A stretch of DNA of 28,933 nucleotides, taken from the NCBI GenBank assembly GCA_035446765.1, contig DAOTFU010000010.1:1-28933 (forward strand), in the 5' to 3' direction. The translations under genes and the position numbers were made by a program. Every line of letters begins with the position of its first letter. The stretch's first letter is position 1. Source of the stretch: JALOAF01 sp035446765. GTDB lineage: Bacteria > Patescibacteriota > Gracilibacteria > Absconditabacterales > Absconditicoccaceae. The notes below the pieces were generated by a model. It worked only from the letters and a program-made list of their open reading frames with translations, had not been told where the DNA came from and ran no database searches. Below, piece after piece: positions 19,095 to 27,914 of this stretch.

Positions 19095-20675
19095 TTAGGC
19101 TACTCTTCTGATCTCGTCTAGTGTAGTCTCTCAGTTTAGCACTTTTAATATACCACTTTCTCTAAGTGTGATGTATCAATTTTCTCTAGCTTTTGCGTAT
19201 AAATCTATACCAGTTTTTCATTCTACTATTAGATTTTTGATATCCTCATTGATTTCAAATACTTCTATGATAGCTATCCTAGATTTGTATCAACTACCAT
19301 TACATTGGTCACATCATACTGCTTCTGGTATCTTACCATCAAATTTTATATCTAGATCTGGTTTTGCATCTTTTAATTTTTTTATTGTCTCTTCTATCTC
19401 TGTTTTTTCTGCAAAATTTGCCTCTCTTTTTGTACTACAATGTGGACAAACTCACCTTACCAATCTTTGTGCTACTATAAGATTTAGTGATGGAGCCAAC
19501 ATATATGGTTTTACTCACATATTGATAAGTCTTGGTATACTTTCTATAGCAGAATTTGTATGTAAAGTAGTAAATACTTTGTGTCATGTAAGTGAAGCAT
19601 TTATACTAATTTCTGCTGTTTCTTTATCTCTTGTTTCTCATACAAGTATAATATCTGGGTCGTGTCTTAATATACTTTTTAATCACTCTGAATATGTATA
19701 TCATTTGTTGTAATTTACCTGAGATTGTTGAACTCATTCCAATTCATATTCTATAGGATCTTCCAATGTAATTATTTTTTGTTTACCATCATTTAGATAG
19801 TTTAGTATCGTATACAGTGTAGTAGTTTTACCACTACCAGTAGGTCCTGTAAAGATCATAATTCATGTATTTTTTTCTAGATTGTGTTTCAGTTTGTCAT
19901 AAGCTTCTCCTTCGAATCAGATTTTTTCAAATGTTGATATTCATTTTGTAGGATCTAAAAATCTGATTACTGTACTTTCTGATTTTACTCAAGGCATAAA
20001 GTTTGCTCTGGCATCTACCTTTCTGTTTTCTCAGTTTCTGTTTGTAGCTTCAAAAGAAAATCTACCATCTTGTGGCATATAATCTATATTCATTTTTGTA
20101 CCAGATATGAACTTTATCTTTTGTAGATATTTTTTGAAATCTTCATGCGTAAATTCTAGTATTTCTTGCATAACTCCATCTATCCTGATTCTCGCAAGTA
20201 CTCAGTCATCTTGTGCTTGAAAGTGTAGGTCGGATGCTCATGTCTGAAATGCTAATCTAATCAACTCCATGATAAAGTCTCATGGTTCCATACTATTTCT
20301 TTTTTCAAATACTTTTTTGATCATACCTATAGCTCATTCTCATGATGCTTGTTTTTGTTCTGTTTGTTCTTTTTTTTGTGTATTTAAAAATTTGTCGTAT
20401 TGATCATATCGTTTGATAGCTTCTTGAAATCATTCTATGGATGTATACAAAACTTCTGATTCTAGTCACTTGTCAGCTAGCATTTGTGTGATTTTTTTTA
20501 GTTCTTCTGGAAAATTATTTGTACTTAGTATTTTTAGTTTTATTCAATCTTTGTCAAAAATAATGGTTTGTGTTTTTCCACAAGTCTCTTTATTCAATAT
20601 TTTAATTTCATTAAAATTAGGTTTTATTTTTTTTATATCTTCTATGTCTAATATTGATTTTGTTAGTTCTCACAT
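19095..20675 (-). CDS. pilB: Type IV pilus / type II secretion assembly ATPase (PilB/GspE family), 526 aa
   Basis: This cytoplasmic hexameric ATPase powers pilus extension or pseudopilus assembly. An N-terminal MshEN-like part (about 1-95) is followed by the N2 domain, GASDLHFQAQDDGVLARIRI. The core has Walker A GPTGSGKTTT with K283, an Asp box (TLEDPIEYELEGVQQSQVN), Walker B DIILVGETRD and a His box (GHKVFTTLHTNSA). A zinc-binding tetracysteine, CPHC...CDQC, separates PilB/GspE from PilT. Length is slightly below the usual 550-570. Glycines at many conserved sites are TGA. No other pilus gene is in the window. An excellent promoter lies at 20765-20793, and the bidirectional terminator lies beyond the stop. 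The symbol is by family; gspE is equally possible. Confidence 0.95.
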
Positions 20676-20764
20676 CCACTTTAGTTGAAGATTAAAAGTT
20701 TTTAATACCGTACTTCGTTATCACTTTTGCGCCACAAGAGTTTAAAGTTTGTGTCTCGTATACA

Positions 20765-20793
20765 ATTATAATCAAATATGCTTTTTTTTGCAA
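20765..20793 (-). promoter_or_regulatory. Strong putative promoter for pilB
   Basis: On the minus strand, TTGCAA, a 17-bp spacer and a perfect TATAAT lie about 90 bp upstream of the pilB ATG. This is the best sigma70-type match noticed in the window. Confidence 0.6.
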
Positions 20794-20801
20794 ATTCTTT
20801 A

Positions 20802-20829
20802 TTGATATTTTTTGTGTAAAATCTATATT
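20802..20829 (+). promoter_or_regulatory. Putative promoter for the DUF1294-rsmI operon
   Basis: TTGATA, a 16-bp spacer and TATATT lie about 31 bp upstream of the DUF1294 ATG, divergent from and adjoining the pilB promoter. Confidence 0.45.
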
Positions 20830-20860
20830 TTCTTATATAATTTTTACTATCTGAAACAAG

Positions 20861-21124
20861 ATGAATATATATTTAATTTGATATTTGATTTTGATAAATA
20901 TAGTTACTTTTGTGATTTGGTGAATTGATAAGAGAAAAGCAGTCAAAAATAAGTGGAGAATTAGTGAAAAACAGCTCTTGATTTTGACTTTTTTGTGAGG
21001 ATTTGTAGGTTGAATACTCTGAATGCAATTGTTTCGCCACAAGACTGTTAAGTCTAGATTTTTGTATTTTTTCTGGGTACTTGTTGTACTATGGCTACTT
21101 GGATTGTGATTAATTTTATTTTAG
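20861..21124 (+). CDS. DUF1294 family small membrane protein, 87 aa
   Basis: The sequence shows the DUF1294 pattern: a first membrane helix (about 2-19), the conserved DKRKAVKNKWRISEKQLL, a second helix with LTFLGGFVGGILGMQLFRHK (GG...G...RHKT is the family hallmark), and a final hydrophobic helix (about 68-86). The family consists of short inner-membrane proteins of unknown function, sometimes fused to cold-shock domains. Seven or so glycines, including those of the GGFVGG motif, are TGA-coded. It ends in TAG, 13 bp upstream of rsmI, and the two are probably an operon. The ATG at 20861 is the only start compatible with the first helix. Confidence 0.88.
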
Positions 21125-21137
21125 ATTTTTTTTTGTT

Positions 21138-21812
21138 ATGCTATATATAATACCTACTCCGATTTGAAATAGAGAAGACGTGACTTTGAGAGCTTTAAGA
21201 TTGTTTGAAGAATTGAAGATTTTTGTGTGTGAAGATACTAGGACTTTAAAGAAATTACTTTCAATGTACGAGATAGATTATACAGACAAAGAATTTTATT
21301 CTTTGACTAGTTTTACTGACCAAGGAAAGTTGAATCATTATATAAATTTACTTTCAGATAATGATGTGTGACTTGTTTCAGAAGCTTGAACACCTGGTTT
21401 GTCTGATCCTGGAAAGAGTCTGATAAAACTTTGCAATGAAAATCAACTAAACTACTCTGTTTTGCCTGGAGCTAATGCTTTGATACCAGCTGTAGTTGGA
21501 GCATGATTTGATACAAGTAGTTTTGTGTTTTTGTGATTTATTCCGCAAAAAAAATGAAGACAAACTATTTTGAAAAATATAATAGCCAAAAAATATTGAG
21601 AAATGCCAGTTTTCTTTTATGAGTCTGTGCACAGGTTTGAAAAGCTTTTGAAAGAGCTGACTGATCTTTGATTTGAGTGACAAATCTCTGTATCTAGAGA
21701 AATTAGCAAAATGTATGAGCAAATTGTGACTTGAAATTTGGATGAAATTTTAGATTTGGTGAAAGAAAAAAAACTCCCAGTGAAATGAGAGTTTGTGGTT
21801 GGATTGCATTAG
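21138..21812 (+). CDS. rsmI: 16S rRNA (cytidine-1402-2'-O)-methyltransferase, 224 aa
   Basis: RsmI is a SAM-dependent enzyme that methylates the ribose of C1402 in the decoding centre. It belongs to the tetrapyrrole methylase fold. Family features in order: YIIPTPIGNREDVTLRAL at the N-terminus, VCEDTRTLKKLL, VGLVSEAGTPGLSDPG (SAM-binding loop), VLPGANALIPAVVGAG, FVFLGFIPQKKG, FYESVHRFEKLLKEL and the terminal SREISKMYEQIVTGNLDEI. The family usually has about 270-290 residues; at 224 this one lacks the C-terminal extension and ends soon after KGEFVVGLH. Short versions occur in reduced genomes. It stops with TAG, 2 bp before the stop of the convergent gene. Conserved glycines in PIGNRE, SEAGTPG and GFIP are TGA. 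Confidence 0.95.
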
Positions 21813-21814
21813 TA

Positions 21815-23200
21815 TTATTTTGTTAGTGCTTCATAGTTTTTTTTGGATGCTTTACCATATTCCTGAGCATAACCATATTGATGTATATTTTTTGTAAATC
21901 CACCCTGGATCCATTTTTTTAAGTTTATATTGTCTGCTGGTCGGTGGTGACACATAGCAACCAATTGAGTTATATTATTCATAAAATTATCTGGATTGTT
22001 TTGATAATATTTTAACAAAGCATCTACTTCTTTGTCGCTTAATTTGGATAAAGCAACAGCAAAATTGTAAGTTGCAAACATATAGGCAGCTTTTGTCTGT
22101 GATTCTCGATCTGTAAGATCGATTACGCTACCAGGTATTTTGTCTTCTGGATTTTTTACATATTTATTGACTATACTAGCTCATCTTTCTTCTCATCAGT
22201 GATCATATAGTGCATATTCTGTAAATTGATATAATCAATATGATGTTTTTCAGTCGTAAATTGCTGGAGTTAAAGATAAAAATTCAACTCATGCATTTTG
22301 CAGCAATAAATCAAATATTTGTTTGTTGGTTTCTCCGCTTACCTTATCTTCACACAGTTCAGTCATAGCATAAGCTACAATAGATTTTCCAGACAAATTG
22401 CTTTTAAATATTTCCAATAATTTTACTTTATTTGGGTTTAATCATCAATTATAATCTTCAATGTCTTTTTCTGTGTTTCTTATTGTTTTTTCACTAAGAT
22501 TTATAAACTCATCTAGAGACATCTGTGTTTTTGTAACCTTTCCATTTATATATGGTTTAACTACAAAAAGATATGTAGCGTCTATTGGATAATGTATTCT
22601 AAATTCTTCTATTTCATCCTCTGTCATTTCATCTGCATTTTTTTCGTCGAGCCATTCTATTGTTTTTTGTCAATATTTTGTAATTTTTTCGGTTCGAAGA
22701 TCATGAAGATTTTTTGATGGATTTAATATTAATGTATCTCATACAAAGATATCATCATTATTGTTCTGATCTAGTCATAGGTAGTATTTTGTCAAAGGTG
22801 CGCTTTTTGTCACTTTTTTGTTTTGAATTTTATCGTATGTTCCTGTGTTTATGTAAACTACTTCATCACTATTTCATTTTATTTCAACATTTTCTTCTTG
22901 TTTGTCTTTGTTATCTTGAACGTATTGTGTAGTTTTTATTCATCAGTATGTTAAAATACTTCACGCTATAAGTATTTTTAAAATATTATTTTTGGTAAAA
23001 TTTACTATTTTGTTTTTAGAGTTTTTTATTCTTGATCAAATTTCTCTATCTCATGCATCAATAGCATAATATATTCATTTACTTGCTGCTCAAATTGTTT
23101 TTGCTGCTCAAGTTGTTGTTTCAACAAGTTTTTTTCAAGCATTCACAAAATTTTCTCACGATTTTTTTAGTTGTCATTTTGGTGTGGTTTTTGTTCCCAT
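21815..23200 (-). CDS. Membrane-anchored protein with a lytic-transglycosylase-like signature, 461 aa
   Basis: The basic N-terminus (about 1-70) is followed by one membrane helix (about 71-90, NNILKILIAGSILTYGG), so the remaining 370 residues are probably outside. The middle (about 110-270) is acidic and unrecognised. The C-terminal half has a pattern resembling lysozyme-like/SLT domains: candidate catalytic Glu at 281 (AYAMTELCED) or 306 (AGVEFLSLTP), then SYGLYQFTEYAL at 320-331, recalling the GLMQ segment of lytic transglycosylases. ATYNFAVAL and the HRPADN loop follow. A role in cutting peptidoglycan is therefore possible, but I have no firm family match. It lies 66 bp downstream of the 128-aa gene and may form an operon with it. 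It has many TGA glycines. Confidence 0.75.
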
Positions 23201-23266
23201 TTTATTTTTTTGTATAAAACCCTATATTATTATAACAATGATTATATAAATGTTAAATATTCTTTA

Positions 23267-23653
23267 TTATATCTTATCTTCTAGGTTTTCAAGCTCTTCT
23301 TTAGTTTTTTTTGTTATTTTTTGTTTTAAGATTGCGTCCATATACAAAGAAGTTTCTATAAATTTGTCTGCTTCTATAATAATATTATATTTTTCCAATA
23401 TTATCTTTAGTTTATCTTCATCCCCCAATTTTTTATTTATATTTTCCTCTTGTAAAAATAGATCTCAATTTGATATAATTCATTCAGTACTATGTGAAAA
23501 TTGTCGTTCAAAATTATCATCGATAGTAATTTTGATAGAATGTTTGTTTCAACTGTCTGTGTATTCCAATATAACTCCATCTTCATTTTGAATTATTTCA
23601 CAATTATTCTTTTCATTTTCTACATTGTTCTCAATATTTGGTCATAATTGCAT
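23267..23653 (-). CDS. Small acidic protein of unknown function, 128 aa
   Basis: I do not recognise this protein. It starts MQLGPNIENNVENEKNN, has a beta-rich middle (GVILEYTDSGNKHSIKITID), and ends in a charged helical region (LGDEDKLKIILEKYNIIIEADKF; KQKITKKTKEELENLEDKI). It has no signal or membrane segment, so it is probably cytoplasmic. Four of its six glycines are TGA. Its only same-strand neighbour is the membrane-anchored protein 66 bp downstream, so the pair may work together. It diverges from the phospholipase D-like gene, leaving 71 bp for both promoters. Confidence 0.7.
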
Positions 23654-23724
23654 TTTATTTTGTTGATAAAATAAAAAATTTTTATATATCTATTATAATG
23701 TAAAATTTACTATTTGTCAAATAT

Positions 23725-24810
23725 ATGCTTAGAAAATTTTCCTTTCAAAAGTTGGTATTGTTGCTTGCTGTGTTGATTTTTTTGATAGCAATATTTACCT
23801 GAGACATTAGCCTTAATATACAAAAAGATAATAATTCTACTTTTGATGTTGAAGAGAGTTTCGAAAAATTGGAAAATGTTACTTGAGAACTACTCTATTC
23901 TCCTGATAATGCTTGGTTGAGTTTTTATGAGAATATTTCTAATATTGATGATTCTCTCAAGATACAGACTTATGATTTTACAAACAAAACATTGAAATCT
24001 GAATTTAAAAAACTATTAGATAGATGAGTTGATATAAAATTGATTATGGAAAATTATAAATATCAACAATTTAAAAATACACGAAGAGATATTTCAAATT
24101 ATTTTACTGGGTATAAAAATTTTGAGATAAAATCTGATGAACAAATGTGAACTGAATATATTCATAGTAAAATAAATTTAACAGATTCTGGATTTTGGAT
24201 ACAGACAGCAAATCTTACAAATTCTTCTTTTCATTCAAATCGTGAGCATTTTTTCTATTCTACAGATACTTGAGTATGGCAAAGTTTAAATACTATTTTT
24301 GAAAAAGATTGGAATGGTGAGGAGATTAAATTTGAAGATATCCATCCGAATTTGGTAGTTTGTAATGTAAATTGTCGTGATGTGATTGAATATATTCTCA
24401 ATTTAGCTGATAAATCAATTTTGATACAGACTCAGTATATTGTGGATGATAGTATTTTGGAGATATTAAAGGATAAGGTTGTTTTAAATAAATCCTCACC
24501 CCTTACGGGGAGCTCCTTTGAAAAAGGAGCACAATATTGATTTGATATGAGGTTTGTGGTGGGTGCCACAGAGACAAACGATGAATTGTTGGCATATTTT
24601 TGACCCGCGGTAGCTAGAAAATTTGATAGATATTATAATCATACGAAGATGATATTGGTAGATGGTGAAATTTTGCTTTTGTGAAGTATGAATTTGTCGG
24701 ATAATAGTTTGGACAAAAATAGAGAAGTTGGTATATTGATAATTGATAAAGATGTTATAAATCAATTTAAAAAAATGTTTGAAAAAGATCGAGAAAATAG
24801 TACATACTAG
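23725..24810 (+). CDS. Phospholipase D-like protein with two HKD motifs and an embedded repeat, 361 aa
   Basis: An N-terminal hydrophobic helix (about 9-25) should anchor the protein with its domains outside. Two HxKxxxxD motifs are present: H147-K149-D154 (IHSKINLTD, then TANLT) and H306-K308-D313 (NHTKMILVD, then GSMNLSD). This is the layout of cardiolipin synthases and related phosphatidyl-transferases or nucleases. The substrate is not evident. Residues about 256-270 (KSSPLTGSSFEKGAQ) are encoded by the right half of a family A palindromic repeat, with hairpins CCCC-TTA-CGGGG and GCTCCTTT/AAAGGAGC. It sits between a helix and the strand GFDMRFVV, where a surface loop is expected, and it keeps the frame. 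The gene ends in TAG. The HAD gene follows 56 bp downstream. Confidence 0.88.
24490..24534. repeat. Family A half-element inside the phospholipase D-like gene
   Basis: The order ATCCTC-ACCCC-hairpin-CTCCTT-hairpin-AAAGGAGCACAA matches the right half of the 3866-3997 element (AATCCTCCACCCCC...CCTCCTTCTCAAAGGAGGAC). About 45 bp is open in the reading frame and adds about 15 residues. It contains two perfect hairpins. The exact ends cannot be fixed from one copy. Confidence 0.65.
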
Positions 24811-24866
24811 TTGTAGTTAAAAGTCATGCCAAAGGCAGATAAATTTAAAGTTTAAAATTTCAAGTG

Positions 24867-25454
24867 ATGGATAAAGTTATTGCAGTAGATTTGGATGAGG
24901 TTCTTTCTGAGACAGCGAGAGCTTTGTTGAAAAGAAATAGATATCGTATAAATTGAAATAAATTGCATTGGGAAGATCTTGTGAGTTACAATTTACGAGA
25001 AATACCATGATTGAATGTGACTAAAATTCAATGATTTTGGATTTATATGAGATTTTTGATATGAGCATGACTTTGGAACAAAATAAAACCAGTATCTTGA
25101 GCAAAGACTAAACTCAAAGAATTTAAGAAAAAGTGATATAAACTACATGTGGTGACTGCTAGACATTTTTTACTTAGATTTGCTACTGGTGTATGGTTGT
25201 ATTTCAACTACAAACATATTTTTTCTAGTATAGAATTTGCCAATTTTTTTACTAGATTTTCTACCAAAAAATCTGAGATTTGTAAAAAAATATGAGCTGA
25301 TTTTATCATAGAAGATAATTTGGAAAATGCTATTGATTGTGCAAATGCTTGAGTGAAAGTATATCTCATAGATAAGCCATGGAATCAGTGATACGACAAG
25401 AAAAAACACAAATGAATTGTAAAAATATATTCACGAAGCGAGATAGATATTTAA
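24867..25454 (+). CDS. 5'(3')-deoxyribonucleotidase-like HAD protein (paralogue 1), 195 aa
   Basis: The N-terminus VIAVDLDEVLSET carries HAD motif I with D8 and D10. Motif II is LHVVTAR, and the C-terminal acidic motif is ADFIIEDNLENAIDCANAG. This arrangement, with a helical cap in between (about 20-80), fits the NT5C-type 5'(3')-deoxyribonucleotidase family, which removes phosphate from deoxynucleoside monophosphates. The C-terminus VYLIDKPWNQGYD is also typical. The substrate is inferred only from family. It has a same-length paralogue immediately downstream, separated by a repeat element, and dut follows. This copy has an unusually aromatic, basic cap (FWIYMRFLIGAGLWNKIKP). Many glycines are TGA. 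Confidence 0.83.
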
Positions 25455-25464
25455 TGCTTAAAAA

Positions 25465-25577
25465 GTCCTCCTTTTTTAAGGGAGGGGGACCACGAAGTGG
25501 TGGAGGGTTTTTAAATCCCCCTGCTTTAGTCTCGCAATAATGCGTGACTAATAGCCTCCCCCTTCACAAAGGGGGAC
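25465..25577. repeat. Family A palindromic element between the two HAD genes (about 113 bp)
   Basis: The ends are inverted: GTCCTCCTTTTTT at the left and CACAAAGGGGGAC at the right. Inside are CCTT/AAGG arms, CCAC-GAAG-TGGTGG, GGGTTTTTAAATCCC, and the hairpin CGCA-ATAA-TGCG, then CCCCCTT/AAAGGGGG. It shares end sequence, GC-rich arms and the GCAnTAATGCG core with the 3866-3997 element. It fills the whole gap between the genes and ends 11 bp before the next ATG. Confidence 0.7.
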
Positions 25578-25588
25578 AAAAAAAGAAT

Positions 25589-26176
25589 ATGGAAAAAATA
25601 ATTACAATAGACTGTGATGATGTGCTGTCTGAGACAGTCGATGCATTGTTGAAATATTATGACTACAATATACATTGAAAGAAAATTACTAGAGAAGATT
25701 TAACATCTCATGATTTTGATAAAATAAAAAAATACCACTATTCTTTTGAAGAGAGATTTCAAAAAGACATGGATTTTTTTCTTCATAACGATTCATTACA
25801 TTTAATAAAGCCAGTTCAATGAGCAAAAGAAAAGTTGATTGAATTTAAAAATCAATGATATAGATTGTATGTAGTAACTTGAAGACCAGATGAGATGAGA
25901 CAACATACTTTTGATTGGCTAGATCTACATTATCCTAGTATTTTTGAGGATGTATATTTTACCAATGCTGACAAAGACAATGCAATACCAAAATCTGAAT
26001 TTTGTTTGAAATTATGATCTAAATTTATGGTAGAAGATGATTTGAGATTTGCTAGAGATATTGCTAGTAAGTGAATTAAGGTGTATTTGATAGATAAGCC
26101 ATGGAATAAGGATTATGACAAAAGTATTGATAAATGAATAATTAAGATTAAAGATTGGAGTGAAGTAAAATTGTAA
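25589..26176 (+). CDS. 5'(3')-deoxyribonucleotidase-like HAD protein (paralogue 2), 195 aa
   Basis: Motif I is ITIDCDDVLSETVDALL (D8, D10), motif II is LYVVTGRPDEMRQHT, and the acidic motif is SKFMVEDDLRFARDIASKG, followed by IKVYLIDKPWNKDYD. The helical cap (about 20-85) is richer in acidic residues than in paralogue 1, so the substrates may differ. The TGRP motif and the FMVEDD acidic motif are closer to typical deoxyribonucleotidases. It is exactly the same length as the preceding copy, so a tandem duplication followed by divergence is likely. dut begins 21 bp downstream; dephosphorylation of dUMP or dTMP next to dUTPase would make functional sense, but this is inference. Confidence 0.85.
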
Positions 26177-26197
26177 ATTTTAAATGTGAAATATGAA

Positions 26198-26620
26198 ATG
26201 ATGGAGATAAAATTTAAAAAATTATCAAAATTAGCTCAAATACCAAAACAAAATACTCCTAGTGATGCTGGTTATGATTTTTTTTCTACAGAAGATTATG
26301 TTTTGAAACCATGAGAGAGAAAATTGTTTAAAACTAATATATCTTGTGCTATACCATCATGATATTATGGTAGAATAGCTCCTCGTAGTGGATTAGCATA
26401 TAAGTATTGAGTAGATGTATTGGCAGGAGTAATTGATAGTGAATATAGATGAGATATTGGTATCGTATTGATTAACTTTTGAGAAAAAGATTTTGAAATA
26501 AAAATTTGAGATAAAATAGCTCAGTTTATTATAGAAAAATGTCATTATGTAGATTGGGTTGAGGTAGATGATTTGGATGGCACGATTAGAAGTGATTGAT
26601 GATTCTGATCGTCTTGATAA
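26198..26620 (+). CDS. dut: Deoxyuridine 5'-triphosphate nucleotidohydrolase (dUTPase), 140 aa
   Basis: This homotrimeric enzyme splits dUTP to dUMP and pyrophosphate, keeping uracil out of DNA and supplying dUMP for thymidylate. All five motifs are present: DAGYDFFS (1), APRSGLAYKYG (2), GVIDSEYRGDIGIVLIN (3, with the catalytic Asp), GDKIAQFII (4) and RSDGGFGSSG (5, the flexible C-terminal lid). Ten of the sixteen glycines, including all four in motif 5, are TGA, so a standard-code reading would cut off the lid. The gene ends TGA-TAA. Two adjacent ATGs are possible starts; I took the first. A family A-like hairpin repeat follows. Confidence 0.97.
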
Positions 26621-26624
26621 AAAA

Positions 26625-26672
26625 CCCACCTGCTACGCCTTTATGCGTAGCTTCCTCCCTTCAAAAGGGAGG
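26625..26672. repeat. Double hairpin repeat between dut and map
   Basis: GCTACGC/GCGTAGC (26632-26638/26645-26651) and CCTCCCTT/AAGGGAGG (26654-26661/26665-26672) are two adjacent perfect hairpins. Their layout is like the right half of family A. The second is followed by a T/A-rich stretch. It may act as a weak terminator or as a processing site between the genes. Confidence 0.6.
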
Positions 26673-26693
26673 TATTTATAAAAAATTATTAAA

Positions 26694-27464
26694 ATGGCAA
26701 GTTGAGAGATAATAATAAAAACACCACAACAAATAGAAAATATACGTAAGTCTGGAGAATATTTGACGGAACTTTTGTATTTGATCAAGGACAATTGTAA
26801 AGCTGGTGTGAGTTTGTTTGAGCTTGAAGATATTGCTCAAGATTTTATGGATCAAAACAATCTGAAATGAGCTTTTAAATGATACAATTGATTTCCTACA
26901 AATCTATGTCTTTCTGTAAATGATTGTGCAGTACATGGTATACCAGATGATTATGTTTTAAAAAATGGAGATTTATTGAAAGTGGATTGTGGAGTAATAT
27001 ACAACAAATGAATATCAGATAGTGCTTTTGCCATAGTGATTGGTGGTGAAATGGCCAATCCTTTGGCACACGAGCTTACTATGACTACTAAGAAAGCATT
27101 GGATCTAGCATTGGAAAAAGTATGACCGTGAAAATATATATATGAGTTTTCAAAAGAGGTTTATAATATTGTGAAAAACGATTGATTTGATATCATAAAA
27201 AATCTAACCTGACATGGAGTTTGAGTAAAGGTGCATGAAAAGCCAAGTATATACAATCGACCACATCCTGATGGTAAAAAAATAAAATTTCAACCATGAA
27301 TGGTAGTGTGTTTTGAACCTATCACTTCTATAGAAAGTGATGAAGTAAAATTAAAAGATAATGATCGAAATCTTTATTGTAAAAAATGAGATCTATGATC
27401 TCATTGGGAATATATGGTGCTCATTACTGATGATTGATACGAAATACTTTCTGGTATACAATAA
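26694..27464 (+). CDS. map: Methionine aminopeptidase type I, 256 aa
   Basis: This enzyme removes the initiator methionine from nascent proteins, using a two-metal centre. The five metal ligands are visible: D98 (KVDCGVIYNKG), D109 (ISDSAFA), H174 (TGHGVGVKVHEKP), E208 (VVCFEPIT) and E239 (SHWEYMVLIT). The substrate-site His is H81 (AVHGIPDD). The N-terminal part starts EIIIKTPQQIENIRKSGEY, as in other bacterial type I enzymes, with no zinc-finger extension. Length is normal. TGA encodes the glycine of TGHG and several others. It follows dut after a hairpin repeat and precedes a GIY-YIG gene. The ATG choice is supported by the family N-terminus. Confidence 0.97.
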
Positions 27465-27474
27465 TATTATTTGT

Positions 27475-27512
27475 GTCATCCTAGAAGGAGCTTTTTGCGA
27501 CTGAAGGATATA
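27475..27512. repeat. Family B palindromic repeat between map and the GIY-YIG gene
   Basis: GTCATCCT pairs with the later GAAGGATAT across about 20 bases. The flanking words GTCATCCT and GAAGGATATA recur, in inverse orientation, in the larger element at 27836-27897. Confidence 0.5.
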
Positions 27513-27526
27513 ATCATTTTAAATAT

Positions 27527-27826
27527 ATGTTGTTGATGAAAAACTATTACACTTATATTCTTTCTACCAAATATAATAAAATGTTGTATATTTGAGTTAC
27601 CAATAATTTAGTTAGGAGAATTTATGAACATAAAAATAAATTAGTAAAATGATTTACAGCAAAATATAATATAGATAAATTGGTTTATTATGAAGAAACT
27701 GGAGATATCAATATAGCTTTGAATAGAGAGAAAGAGCTGAAATGATGGTTGAGGTCTAGAAAAGATGATTTAATAAATAAAATTAACCCTAATTGGGATG
27801 ATTTGTATGAAAATATTTTATGATAA
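27527..27826 (+). CDS. GIY-YIG nuclease-domain protein (YhbQ/UvrC-N-like), 99 aa
   Basis: This is a single GIY-YIG domain. The YYTYILSTKYNKMLYIGVTN segment supplies the paired aromatic and YIG motifs (the G of YIG is TGA), followed by LVRRIYEHKNK with the catalytic Arg. KLVYYEETGDINIALNREK contains the metal-binding Glu region, and LKGWLRSRKDDLINKINP completes the fold. Stand-alone proteins of this size are widespread. Some are suspected of DNA repair or of being mobile, and none of this subgroup has a settled role. ATG codons at 27527 and 27536 are both usable; the family start suits the second (KNYYTYIL). It ends TGA-TAA. Repeat family B copies flank it on both sides. Confidence 0.9.
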
Positions 27827-27835
27827 AATTAGACT

Positions 27836-27897
27836 GGAATCTATATCCTTCGTTCCTGCCTATAAATAGGCAGTTCACTCAAGGATGACAAGATTCC
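27836..27897. repeat. Family B palindromic repeat (about 62 bp)
   Basis: Nested inverted repeats: GGAATC/GATTCC at the ends, then CCTT/AAGG, then a perfect CTGCCTAT-AA-ATAGGCAG hairpin (27856-27873). Read on the minus strand it contains TTGTCATCCTTGAGTGAAC and GAACGAAGGATATAGATTCC. It may also serve as the terminator between the convergent GIY-YIG and K+ channel genes. Confidence 0.6.
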
Positions 27898-27914
27898 TTT
27901 TTCAATAAAGTAAA

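Noticed and set aside
19168..19713. 181-codon plus-strand open frame
   Set aside because: It is antisense to the pilB ATPase core. The minus-strand reading has Walker A, Walker B and zinc motifs; this frame matches nothing and is open by base composition only.
20727..21045. Shared word CGCCACAAGA upstream of and inside the DUF1294 gene
   Set aside because: Only a 10-bp match; one copy encodes the conserved FRHK segment, so chance is the simplest explanation.
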